Assembly: GCF_000004825.1 (NCBI RefSeq)
Contig: NW_008805064.1
Location: 2,976,001 to 3,040,000, forward strand
Direction: 5' to 3'
Length of the DNA: 64,000 nucleotides
From: Heterostelium album PN500
Lineage: Eukaryota; Evosea; Eumycetozoa; Acytosteliales; Acytosteliaceae
The notes under the pieces are model-generated. The model made no database searches and was not told where the DNA came from. It worked only from the letters and a program-made list of their open reading frames with translations. Of the stretch, positions 11,799 through 22,134 are shown piece after piece; position 1 is the first letter of the stretch, and each line of letters starts with the position of its first letter. Position numbers and translations under genes: made by a program.

Positions 11799-12798
11799 AT
11801 TTCTAAAAATAATTATTTTTTTTGTTATTACTAACAAACTATTATAATACAATAAAATAAAAATAAATAAACAACCAAATATTAATATTTGCTTTAAATA
11901 AAATATAAATTTGATATAATATAACTATTTATCTATTATTTGTTGATGTTGATGTTGATGTTATTTATTTATTGATGATGATACATTAAGAGTTGATTAA
12001 ATCTTCCTTTTGAAGTGAAGTAACATTGAATGATTTATTTTTGAGTTAACAGGGTTGTCAAAGAGGAGCTGCTGTTAGCAAACTTTTTTTGTAACAGGTG
12101 TCTAAAACAAAGTGTGGATGCCATCACAAAAATAAAAAATAAAATAATATTATTGTTTGCAGAAATTTCAAATTCCAGAGTTATGAAAAAAACAGGCTTA
12201 CTCTCATTATCACCTTTTTTTTTTACAAAATATTTCTTTTTTTTTCCAAAATACCGGTACAACTTTTAAGATGTAAAATCAAAATTTTGAAGCGAAAAGA
12301 TGATGTTTGTTTAAACTCGTTCAAAAGTCAGAGTTGTTCAGAGCATCTTTGCAGTTTGCAAGAAAGATCTTTATCTATTTATCAAAAAACTATTCCAAAA
12401 AGATTTCTATCCTTTTAAATTTATTACTGAAAAAAAATACTCTAAATAATTTCAAATGTTATAAATGTCTTAAAAAACAAAAAAATAAAAAGTTTTATTC
12501 CATTGAATTAACAAAATTATTATTATTATTATTTTTATTCAAATGTTGGGTAAATTTTTAATCTACTAATAAATCTATATTAGAATTAGATATTACATTT
12601 TATTTTATATTTTATTTATAAAAAAATAAATATCTAATTTTATTTTCGTTAAACAAACAATTTTTTTTTATTTTTTTTGGGTTTTAACAAAAAAAAAAAT
12701 AGATCAACTCTCTGGTTTTGTGGGATGTAAAAATGGTAGCAAAAATTGTTTGTTAGTTTAATATCTTCATCTCCTAAAATCAATTAGATAAATATAGA
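11799..12798. promoter_or_regulatory. Divergent promoter region, DNase II (minus) and saposin gene (plus)
   Basis: About 1 kb of A+T-rich DNA between two divergent starts. It must hold both promoters, but I see no specific operator. Two small open frames, one on the minus strand around 12035-12262 and one on the plus around 12307-12561, are Lys/Phe/Leu-rich and lack family features, so I do not call them genes. Confidence 0.45.
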
Positions 12799-13426
12799 AT
12801 GAAACAAATACTTAGTAGTTTACTGTTATTAACAGTTGTATTATTATCGATCAATCAATGTAGTGCACTCGATTTAAAGACACCACAACAAGTAAGATCA
12901 GTTGATTTGAACCAAATTCGTATTCCAGAGAGATTACCACTCAAGCCAGTCGGTGGTTTGCCAGAGTGTATCATCTGTAGTTTCGTAGTCGACAGAGTTG
13001 AGCACTATCTCTTGAACAAAACCAATGAAACCGAAATCATTGCCGATTTAGATAAGGATTGTGGTGATTTCAAAGGTATTTATCATATATATAATTAGTT
13101 TATAATATTATACATTTAGTTCCGGTTTACTGATTAAATTATTATTATTATTACTATTGCTATATTAATTTGATATAGATGCTCATGATGTTGAAGTTTG
13201 TCAAGATATTGTAAACAAATACTTGTCTACCATCATCAAGTTGTTGTTGAATCACGAGAAGCCAGAGGCTATCTGTGCCGAGCTGCACATGTGTGGATTG
13301 ATGAACAAACCAAACATCAACAATCACCATCAATCACAACACCGTAGAATCTCTGCTGTACACAAAGAAGAAATTAAATCTAAATCGAAACTAATCCTTG
13401 ATCAAATCAGAAAAAAGATGAACTAA
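12799..13426 (+). CDS. Secreted saposin B-domain protein
   Basis: Two exons, 12799-13075 and 13179-13426, make 174 residues. Residues 1-23 are a signal peptide (MKQILSSLLLLTVVLLSINQ, then CSA). The single saposin-B domain has its six cysteines in the usual order: PECIIC, DKDC, VEVCQDI, AICAELHMC; the fourth to sixth lie in exon 2, which confirms the 103-nt intron. One N-glycosylation sequon (NKTNE) lies in the first half. The C-terminal ~40 residues are basic and His-rich. Saposin-B proteins bind lipids or disrupt membranes in lysosomes and phagosomes; the dictyostelid versions include amoebapore-like proteins, but whether this one is lytic cannot be read from sequence. It converges with the eIF2 gamma gene, 224 bases apart. 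Confidence 0.88.
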
Positions 13427-13650
13427 TTTGAATTCATCAAAGTTATAAATCTATATAGCATTATTAGTTTAATAAATCGGAGAAAACATCTCTTCCCATT
13501 CCCCACATTTCAAATTAATATAATCGCGTTGTTGTATTTAATAACAAAGATAACAATAAATATTTATATATTCTAATGTATATGTATATTTTTAATTTCT
13601 TTATATTTTTTTTATATTTTTTTATTTTATTTTTTCTTTTTTGAAAGATT

Positions 13651-15496
13651 TTAATCAGAGGTGCTGAGGATGGTACCTTTTTGGATGGTACCCCAACCGA
13701 TCAAACGCCAATTCTTATCGACACGTCTACTCAAAGCAATCTTTTCACCTTCTTGTGTGCAAACTGGAGAGAGGAGTGCAAGTTTGGCCAAATCGTGCTT
13801 GACGGCGGTGACACGACAACCAGTCGAGGTTGAACCAATGTTGACCATGAGTGTATCGTCTTTGAGCAACTTACGTACTTTCGATTGTTTCTCACCAGAC
13901 TCTGACTTGACACCAAGCAAACGACGCAACAAGAAGAAGTTGACTTCCAAACTGATAAAGATTTCTGGGAGCTTACCGACCGAACCCAAAACTTGACCGA
14001 CCAAACGATCGGCACGACACAACGATGGATCGATCTTGGTACCGACACCGATCAAACCACCTGGCACGGCGTATTGCAAGTCGTTCTCTTCGGCGTATAG
14101 TGAAATGATTCTGGAGAAAAGTGGTGAGCAACGCATGCGACCATCGAGATCCTTGGTGATGACACCCGGACGAACTTCGATTTCGTCACCGACTCTGAGG
14201 ACACCCTTAATGATGGAACCACCAGCGACACCACCCTTGAGTTCGTCGACCTTGGCACCTGGCTTGTTGACGTCGAACGAACGAATAACAATCAGACGTG
14301 GCTCAGAGGTGAAGTCTCTCACTGGGATTGGGATCTTCTTGACAATATATTCACAAATTACATCGATATTATATTTCATTTGGGCAGAGATTGGGATGAT
14401 TGGTGCACCCTCGGCGACGGTACCTTGAATAAACTTTAAGATTTGACCGTATTGCTCCTTGGCAGCGGCCTCCTTCACAAGATCGATCTTATTTTGCAAA
14501 ATGATAATGTTACGAAGATTCATAATTTCAATGGCGGCAATGTGTTCTGCTGTCTGTGGTTGTGGACATGATTCATTACCGGCAATCAAAAGCATAGCAG
14601 CATCCATAACTGCTGCACCGTTAAGCATAGTTGCCATAAGCACATCATGACCTATATATTATTAAATAGAAAAATCGTCGTTAACAATCTATTAAATTAA
14701 ACTATCTATTCTTCTTTCTGTGTAATATAATTATAATATTTACCTGGACAATCTACAAAAGATACATGACGAAGAAGTTTCATTCTACCACCGCATCCTG
14801 GACGTTCGCAAAGTGGGCTATCGTCTGTGCTACTTCTGTATGACTTGTAACATCCTGGTCTGTGACATTCTGGATTCTCGCACTTGTAAATCTTTGCATT
14901 GGCATAACCAAGTTTAATTGTAATGTTACGCTTGAATTCTGTTGACCAACGAACAGTCTACATAAATATTGAAAAAAAAAGTAAATTAGAATTCGAACTT
15001 TTTTTTTTTTTTTGTTAGATCTTAATTTCTATCATCAAATTCATCATCATCTGCTTCATTATATCATTATGAATAAATAAACATCTATATATATTACACC
15101 AAGATAATCTATCATGCTGTATTTTAACATTCGCATAATAACTGTTCTTGAAATAACCTGTTTACCTGTAGTAATATTTATACTATATATATAGTAGAGT
15201 ATTTATATATATGGGGTGATGATGAAGATGATATAATATGATTATGATTGTTGGATGACACTTACAAGAACGTCAGAGATAGCTTTAACTACAGTACTCT
15301 TACCATGTGCTACATGACCGATTGTACCGATGTTGATTGTGGCTTGTCTGGAGATGACATTCTTTGAGGTTGGTGTGAGTGTTGTTACATCGAGAGTCTT
15401 GAGGTCTTGGATCTCAAGTTGAGCTTTTGGTTTAGCTGCAGAGGCAGCGACTGCTGCCATATTGTTGGCAACGGCGGGTGGAACTGGTTCATCCAT
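13651..15496 (-). CDS. eif2s3: Translation initiation factor eIF2 gamma subunit
   Basis: Three exons, 15496-15266, 14957-14744 and 14651-13651, give 481 residues, close to the human protein. The GTPase motifs are clear: G1 GHVAHGKST in exon 1, G3 VDCPGHD formed across the exon 2/3 junction, and G4 NKIDL. Exon 2 carries the gamma-specific zinc-binding insert with four cysteines ([19 protein letters not shown]). Domains II and III follow ([35 protein letters not shown]). I chose the ATG at 15496, in good context (AAAATGG) and matching the family start MDEP; an upstream in-frame ATG at 15520 would add eight residues. With GTP and initiator Met-tRNA it forms the ternary complex delivered to the 40S ribosome in the cytosol. 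Confidence 0.97.
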
Positions 15497-15967
15497 TTTC
15501 TTTTCCAATATATTTAACAAATAATAACTAAAATTAACTAATTGACTAACTTTAACTTAATTAACAATAATAATCTAATTATTATTACTATTAACTATCA
15601 CTATTTATTAAAAGTATTTTAAATTTTAAAAAACTTTTTTTTTTTTTATAAATCAAAAAAATGAAGTGATAAAAAACCAAAGTTGAGAAATTTTCAAAAA
15701 AAAAAAATACAATTGCGATAACGTTATTTGGGTTTTAAGCGACAAAAAATGACCAAACATTAATAATAATAAAACGACCAACATTCTTTATCTATTCTCA
15801 GATACCAGATAAACAAAAGAAGAAAATGAATGATAATTTGATATAGCTATATCAACACTGTTTCGATTGGTAATTAAATTTAAATAAACTAAACTTATTA
15901 TATTTATTATTATTATTATTATTATTATACAAACAAACATCTTTCGTGTTATTATTTTTTTTTTAAA
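15497..15967. other. Intergenic region with (TTA)n microsatellite
   Basis: About 470 bases, very A+T-rich, between the eIF2 gamma start and the 3' end of the esterase gene on the same strand. A TTA/ATT run lies at about 15897-15928. It must contain the eIF2 gamma promoter; nothing else recognised. Confidence 0.5.
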
Positions 15968-17234
15968 TTAAATATTATATTCTGATATTAAGTAGTCCAA
16001 CATTTTCTTGACGGTCAACATTTGTACTCCTAGTTGACTGGCATAATCTGCACCAGTGTAACCCCACCAATCGAAACAACCTTTGGGATTCAAAGTGTTT
16101 GCTTGTGCCTGTGGATACAATATTATTAGGTTGTTGGTGTCTGCAATCTCATTGTATCCTGTGTTCACATAAAAGGTATCGCCAATTAATGGTATTGTTT
16201 GTAAACATCCATGATATGCAATATGAACTGAACAAACTATTTGATTGAATTGTTATTGATTAGCATATATACATACAAATGTTTAGTTTTATGGTTTTAA
16301 TTAACTTACCTCCTTTGTTTCTTTGTTGACACTGTGGTGGTATATAAGCGAATGCATAATCATATAAGCCAGCATCCAATGCTGTTCCATATGGTATGAA
16401 TTGTGATTGATCTATCTCGACAAACTATAGATGTAATTATAGTAATTAGATGATATTAATTCAGTAAAATAATTTAAGCCACCAAACATACATTTTCTTT
16501 TGAAGAGTTGGTAGTAGATGGTGGATTGATTTCGGTTGGCAAAATAAAAGATAGCAAGTTGTAGGCAGAGTTAAAGTTACAGTTGTTGATATAGTCTGGT
16601 CCCAAGTAGCTACAGTTGTTTCCAAAGTTGTCAGTGACGAACGAGTGTTCCGATGGAATGTTGTAGGTCGTATTGATTTGTGATGCATCTATATAGTGTT
16701 GGTAGTACGTCTCTAGTTTCTTTACGACACCTTGCACTACCACCGTATCTTTCATTCCAGAGTAGATCCAAACCTTGGTGCTTGCCAAATTGGAGGTTGG
16801 GTCGATCGTAAGTGTACTCGCTGCGAAATCGGTTGCAGCATACAACTCTGTGAGATTGATCAACGATGGATCTGCCATGCACGATGTCGTTGCAATCAAT
16901 ACATCGTTATTAGCACCTGAATATGTTTTAAAAATAATAAGTATTTAATATGTTTATCAAAATAACTAAAACATACAATAGTATGGACCACCAGCAATGA
17001 CACCTGCTCCTTGAACAACTGAGCTGAACGCAACATGAAACTATTTTAATAAAAAATTGTTAGAATTTGTAAAAACAAAACAGAGTGTACTTATATATTT
17101 GCTATACTTACTTGTACAGCCATGTAAGCACCACTGCTGATTCCACTCACTGTTACAGAACCAGCATTTGTAATACAAATACAATATTGTATTAATATAA
17201 ATATTGCTAATAATACATTTAAATCTTTATACAT
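15968..17234 (-). CDS. Secreted PHB-depolymerase-like esterase with circularly permuted motif order
   Basis: Five exons, 17234-17112, 17040-16977, 16916-16492, 16424-16310 and 16236-15968, make 331 residues, in frame at every junction. Residues ~5-24 are a signal peptide. The nucleophile motif GISSG comes unusually early (Ser33); the probable acid is Asp119 (YSGMKDTVV) and the base His153 (PSEHSF). The segment that normally leads an alpha/beta hydrolase, with the oxyanion HGC and the family signature IILYPQAQ...CFDWWGY, comes last. This order (Ser, Asp, His near 35, 120 and 155) is that of circularly permuted fungal polyhydroxybutyrate depolymerase. The likely reaction is hydrolysis of PHB or related esters; PHB granules of eaten bacteria are a plausible but unproven substrate. 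Confidence 0.85.
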
Positions 17235-18244
17235 TATAAACTCAAGTGAAAATGATCATTTATGAAACAGATTTTTATTTTTAATTCTCACTAAATTTTT
17301 GTAAATTTCAAATTGTAAAAATCAAATGAATATTCATGGCATCCCTTCCAATGGTACAGTTAAAGAGAAATATTAAGAATTTTTTGAAAGTTAGAGTTTA
17401 TTAGAGAGAAGCGTATCTGACTGAACTAGTTATAAAAAAAATATAATATGAAAATCAAATCCAATTAAAACATAATTAATTAAATGACAATTTTATTTTT
17501 AAAAGATCATTGAGATAATCAAGGTATCGAAAAGGTTTTTTCCAATGAAAAATCATAAAAAAATAATAGGGATTAAATCCCTCATCACCTCCAACTACAC
17601 TATCAACACTCTTTCAAAGCAATTCAAATTGACTTGATCAATGGTGAAACTAACTTTTGAAGAAGGGGAATTTGGCTATGTTTCAGTATTGGACATTGAG
17701 GTAAGTTGATCATCTCTCCTAATATTGATTATATATTTTTTTTATTTTTAGTTTAACGAACTTTTTTTTCTCCAACAAGACAAAGAATTTGACAACCAAA
17801 GGTTCATGAAATCATTGAATACAACCAATAATTATATCTCAAACTGTAAATCAATAATAATAGTGATGATCTTCGATCGGATTCAAAATCATCATCCTCA
17901 ACTGATACTAATAATAAAATATCTATCATCAATATTGGCGTTCGAAACAATATTCATTTAAGGAAACAGATGGATTTGAAGTATGAATGACTCTTTAGCC
18001 ACTAAGAATACAGATGGCAATGACCATATCTATATTCTATCGGACTTAGGATTTCACAGATTCAAGGAAAAGTTGGAAATTTCATGTTCTCACTTGAAAA
18101 TAACAAATGGGAATATATTCTCGAAAATGATCTATCTTGCAGAACAAATTGTTCCAACATTTTGTATCAAACAAATTTTAAAAAAATTATAAGAATTATA
18201 TTTTTATATCATATTATAATTTACATATAAACATATAAATATAA
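17235..18244 (+). pseudogene. Intergenic region with protein-like fragments of an unrecognised gene
   Basis: At 17641-17700 an ATG frame (MVKLTFEEGEFGYVSVLDIE) ends at a good splice donor (gtaagt), and a pyrimidine-rich acceptor follows near 17751 with an open continuation of modest quality. At 17983-18192 a second short frame reads MNDSLATKNTDGNDHIYILS and on to FHRFKEKLEIS. Composition is coding-like in patches, but no complete gene structure or known domain is visible. Most likely relics of a dictyostelid-specific gene. Confidence 0.3.
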
Positions 18245-19697
18245 TACTTACAACTTTGATATAAAATTAGGAATTACTTTTAGGAATAGTTTTGGTACAA
18301 GAAATATGGATTTAATAAATGTAATAAAGTTTAGAGATATAATTTACAGGATAAGATTTAAAGATAATAATTTATTTGATTTACAATTTGAAGATAAGAA
18401 TAATATTTGATAGTGTTGAATAAATGTCGGATTGTTGTTTAACAGTTGGATTATTAACTTTAGTTATTTGAATCGCTTCAATAAACTGTTTGAATTGTGA
18501 TCGTTGAATTCTTAATAATCATTGAAGTGTGAGTTGATTTGATTATTATAATTCTAAAATGTTAATTTTAGAACAGTAGTTTTCTTGCTTTTTGAAGCAG
18601 TTGTCTTCTCGACATTTGTTCACCATTTGGAAGTGTAATCGTTTGTTTGTTGTTCAGCAAAGTTAGTCCAATCGATTTGTAAACCATTCTTCGTCTATGA
18701 CCTATTCTTAGTGATTCCAATAATAGTTGTTGTTTTGTCATTCGAACACCATTATGGAGTGTTATTGTTTCATACCGAGATAGTGTAATGGCAAGGTTAT
18801 AATATGAATGGTATATGCTGGGATCACATTCTATTGCTTTCAAGTATAATTGTTGTTCTGTCATTGATTGTCCATTATTAAGTGTTATCGATTCACCTCT
18901 TGAAAGTGTAATTGCAAGGTTATGATATGAAATTGAATTGGTTGGATCAAATTCAATTGATTTCAAGTATAGTTGTTGTTTTGTCATTGATTGTCCATTA
19001 TTAAGTGTGATTGATTCACCTCTTGAAAGTGTCGTTGCAAGGTTATAATATGAATTGGAATTGGTTGGATCACATTCTATTGATTTCAAGTATAGTTGTT
19101 GTTTTGTCATTGATTGTCCATTATTAAGTGTGATTGATTCGCCATTTGAAAGTGTATTTGCAAGGTTATAATATAAATATGAATTTTTTGGATCACATTC
19201 TATTGATTTCAAGAATAGTTGTTGTGCAGTCATTGATTGTCCGTTATTAAGTGTGATTGATTCACCATTTGAAAGTGTATTTGCAAGGCTATAATAAGAA
19301 CTGTGACTGGTTGGATCATACTCTATTGATTTCAAGTATAATTGTTGTACAGTCATTGATTGTCCATTATTAAGTGTGATTGATGATCGATTTTCAGCTT
19401 TAAGTATTAATGCCAACTGGTAATAAGTATTAGCATAGCTTGGATAAAGATCGATTACTTTTAATAAAAGTTGTTCTTTCGTTGTTGATTCACCTGATGG
19501 TAGCACAATTGTTTGTTGATCTCTATTAACATGATCAAATGCCATTACAAGTTGGAGAAGCGCATCATTATCAACATTTGAACTGATATTATTCTGATCA
19601 TGTTTTCTTTTCATTGTTTTTTAATATATATGAATAATCTTTTGATATCAATTATCTAAATATCGATAAATAAGAAAAATATTTAAAGTGTGGTAAT
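18245..19697 (-). repeat. Long inverted duplication, arm A
   Basis: The TPR-like gene and its flanks at 18245-19697 are the reverse complement of material at about 60752-63433. Homology includes ~80 bases upstream of the ATG (a tract with tatcgatatttagataattg) and about 320 bases of 3' flank, ending near 18245 and 63433. The arms differ mainly in the number of 123-base coding repeats. Confidence 0.9.
18568..19614 (-). CDS. TPR-like repeat protein with 41-residue units, copy A (8 units)
   Basis: Single exon, 348 residues, starting MKRKHDQNNISSNVDND. From residue ~35 to the end it is a tandem array of seven full units plus a partial last one. Each 41-residue unit has a Ser/Asn/Gly turn with short beta-like strands (S.GESITLNNGQSMT) followed by a TPR-like helical pair core (QQLYLKSIE.DP....SYYNLA.TL). 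The end units diverge (TIVLPSGESTTKEQ at the start; TITLPNGEQMSRRQL at the end), typical of capping repeats. No signal peptide or membrane segment. Probably a cytosolic or nuclear protein-binding scaffold; no function can be assigned. The start is supported by identical sequence in copy B. A DNA transposon lies just upstream of it. Confidence 0.8.
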   Translation of the reverse strand: MKRKHDQNNISSNVDNDALLQLVMAFDHVNRDQQTIVLPSGESTTKEQLLLKVIDLYPSYANTYYQLALILKAENRSSITLNNGQSMTVQQLYLKSIEYDPTSHSSYYSLANTLSNGESITLNNGQSMTAQQLFLKSIECDPKNSYLYYNLANTLSNGESITLNNGQSMTKQQLYLKSIECDPTNSNSYYNLATTLSRGESITLNNGQSMTKQQLYLKSIEFDPTNSISYHNLAITLSRGESITLNNGQSMTEQQLYLKAIECDPSIYHSYYNLAITLSRYETITLHNGVRMTKQQLLLESLRIGHRRRMVYKSIGLTLLNNKQTITLPNGEQMSRRQLLQKARKLLF

Positions 19698-19771
19698 TGA
19701 TAAAAACAGTTTCGTTTTGATCCCTCAACACCTAAACAAAACTGGCTCTTGCCTGTAACCTTGATAATATT

Positions 19772-19931
19772 GTTGGAAATTAAGGTCGAAAAAGTAAAAA
19801 AAGTAAAAAAAAAAAGTCGAAAAAGTCGAAAAATTTTATATGGTGAACCACATTAAATTAATATGAGTCAAACAATACAAAAAATTGATTTATTGCAAAA
19901 AATACTTTTATTGTTATTTCCTCATATCAAC
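19772..19931 (+). repeat. Left terminal inverted repeat of the DNA transposon
   Basis: Pairs with 21968-22128. Starts GTTGGAAATTAAGGTCG and contains A-rich runs separated by gtcgaaaaa motifs, which may be transposase sub-sites. It ends 31 bases before the transposase ATG and so includes most of its promoter. Confidence 0.92.
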
Positions 19932-19962
19932 TTTTATAGTAAATTAAGATATTCTATTTAAA

Positions 19963-21985
19963 ATGTCTAAGTTATCAAATAATTTGACATGTATAGTTTG
20001 TGAAAAAAAAACGTATTCGATTAAGGAGTTTACACTTCATGGAGCTAATGAATGCATTCCAGACTTATTTGAATACTTTGGACTTCCAAAAGTAACAAAT
20101 ATTATGGAGCTATTGGAGGCACAAGAGAAAGTTGCGCAATTAGAGGAGCAGATAAATTCTTTAAAAGTTAAATTGGAAAGTGCAAAGACTAAGAAAAGAA
20201 GGTTGTCTATTGGTTCGACCTCTAGTACTTTCATGGATGAGGACCAATCATATCATTCACAAACATCAACAACAACAACATCATCAACACCAACTACATC
20301 ATCAACACCAACACCAATACCAAAACCAGCACTAACATCAACATCTAACTGTAACACTCCTGCGGCATTCAAAATCAAAGAAGAAAATAAACAAGAACAA
20401 TTTGATTATAGAATAGTATATGGTTCAGACAATATTGACATTGATAATAGTGAAGAGCCTAATTCTTGCTACCTTTCCCAAACGCTCATGCTTGAGTCTT
20501 CTCACGATAAGAGTATTCAGCCGGTCTTCAAATGTGGCATTCCTTCAAAAGGAGCAAACAGAGTCGTAGTTGTTAATGGTGATGTCTATATGGCAACTGT
20601 CTGCAAATTAAGTCACTTTAATGACCAGCAGGTCGTTCAATTATTGCAGTCTGCACTCCATATCGCAAATCCCAATACAAAAGATTCGTTAGTGGGTGTT
20701 GATAAATCATTAATTGACAAGTGTTCCAATTGTGGACAGAAGTGCACCACAAGAATCAAAGCTAAATCATCATGTATGCCTCCTGTTCCCGGATCCTATA
20801 TCCACTTTTGTACCTATAATTGTATGGTGGCATATCTTAGCAAAACATCTGCAGGAGTATGGAAAAATAAAGCAGACGAGTTATATAAACTAATATATCC
20901 ATTGGATTCAAAAGAAAAGAACAGCAAAGAGAAAGAGAAAGTAAAGAAGTGCAAGGAGAAAGAGAAAGTAATGAAGAGCAAGGAGAAAGAGGAAGAAGAA
21001 GAAGACGATGAAGAAGATGATGAAGACGAAGTGAAAGATGATAAAAAAGAAACTGAACAAGTTAAAGGTACTAGAAAAAATCCAACAAGAAATAAAAAAA
21101 AAAATTAACCTTATATTTTTATTTTAAATAGTAACAGATCATTATTTAAATACTTTGTCTCAAGCAGACTTAAAGTCACTGATAGGTTTATCTTTAAATG
21201 ACTTCAATAAGTTATTTGATTCAGTATTGAAACATAAAAAAAACATTGAAATTAAAAAAAAATCTAACCGAGGTAGAAAGCCACTCTATCCCTTAAAAGG
21301 GAAGCTGTTTATCACTCTCGTTTATTTAAAACACTATGTCAAGTCAATAATCACATCAATAATCTTTGGAATATCAAGGAGCACAGCTGAGGAATATTAC
21401 AACGAAATAATCGATTTAATGTATGAAATGTCACTGGAATCTTTTAAACATTTGGTAACCTCTGTCGTTGATGGATCCGAACAAAGAGTTGTTGTACCTT
21501 TGGATGAAGAAGAAAAGATTAACTTTTACAGTGGAAAAAAAGGATTTTCATCAATAACCAAATTGGTATTCGCAAGTCCAGACGGAAAGATTCAGCATAT
21601 GGCTGAATCTCGACCAGGTTCCAGGAATGATCAAGGAATGATGTACGAAGTCGATGAATTTCTCAAATCTTTCGATGATTCATGGGAGTACATAATGGGA
21701 GACAAAGGATTTCAAGGATCACACCATTTATACAAAAAATTTATAGTTATTGACAGGGAAAATAGAAAGGATGGAAAAGAGGATAGCTTAAAAGAAGCAG
21801 ATAATAGATTCAAGTCTGTAAGAATCATTATAGAAAATGTTTTTGCTCACATTAAAAAGTGGGCAATTACATGTAACTTTTTCAGATCAAAGGCTAAAAA
21901 TGTTAAACAATTGCTGCTGTCTCACCATAAAATATGGTGTTGTGTTGGACTATTGACTAATAGCTTTGTTGATATGAGGAAATAA
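19963..21985 (+). CDS. Transposase, two exons: zinc-finger N-terminal half plus DDE_Tnp_4-type catalytic half
   Basis: Exons 19963-21067 and 21132-21985, joined over a 64-nt A+T-rich GT-AG intron, give a 652-residue frame; unspliced, the first part stops at 21108 and the second lacks its own ATG. N-terminus: a C2HC cluster (CIVCEKK...LHGANEC), a coiled coil (~50-80), a Ser/Thr linker, a second Cys cluster (KCSNCGQKC...HFCTYNC) and a Lys/Glu/Asp-rich tail. C-terminal half: an HTH-like region (GLSLNDFNKLF...IFGISRSTAEEYY), then Asp in VVDGSEQRV, FYSGKKG, GSRNDQGM, Asp in GDKGFQG and Glu in IIENVFAHIKKW. All three catalytic acids are present. The last 18 bases lie in the right terminal repeat. 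Confidence 0.85.
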
Positions 21986-22128
21986 CAATAAAAGTATTTT
22001 TTGCAATAAATCAATTTTTTGTATTGTTTGACTCATATTAATTTAATGTGGTTCACCATATAAAATTTTCTCGACTTTTTCGACTTTTTTTTTTTGCTTT
22101 TTTTACTTTTTCGACCTTAATTTCCAAC
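21968..22128 (-). repeat. Right terminal inverted repeat of the DNA transposon
   Basis: Reverse complement of 19772-19931 with a few differences. Its inner end overlaps the last codons and stop of the transposase gene. Confidence 0.92.
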
Positions 22129-22134
22129 AATATT

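Larger units (their letters stand above)
19766..22134 (+). mobile_element. DNA transposon (IS5/PIF-Harbinger-like DDE), whole-looking, with ~160-bp inverted repeats
   Basis: The element spans about 19772-22128. Its terminal inverted repeats, 19772-19931 and 21968-22128, begin GTTGGAAATTAAGGTCG and differ at only a few positions. The flanking AATATT at 19766-19771 and 22129-22134 is the best target-site duplication; because AATATT is palindromic, a TA duplication with slightly longer repeats cannot be excluded. Inside is one two-exon transposase gene. Near-identical ends and an open gene point to a recent insertion and possible autonomy. It lies upstream of TPR-like copy A. Confidence 0.9.

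Noticed and set aside
12035-12262. Minus-strand small frame with MASTLCFRHLLQKKFANSSS, which looks faintly like a mitochondrial leader
   Set aside because: Start lies in poly-K coding from A/T runs; too short and isolated to support.
12718-12726. Motif like the dictyostelid small-RNA upstream element (ATCCCACAA on the minus strand)
   Set aside because: No recognisable small RNA at the expected distance; a 9-base match in A+T-rich DNA can be chance.
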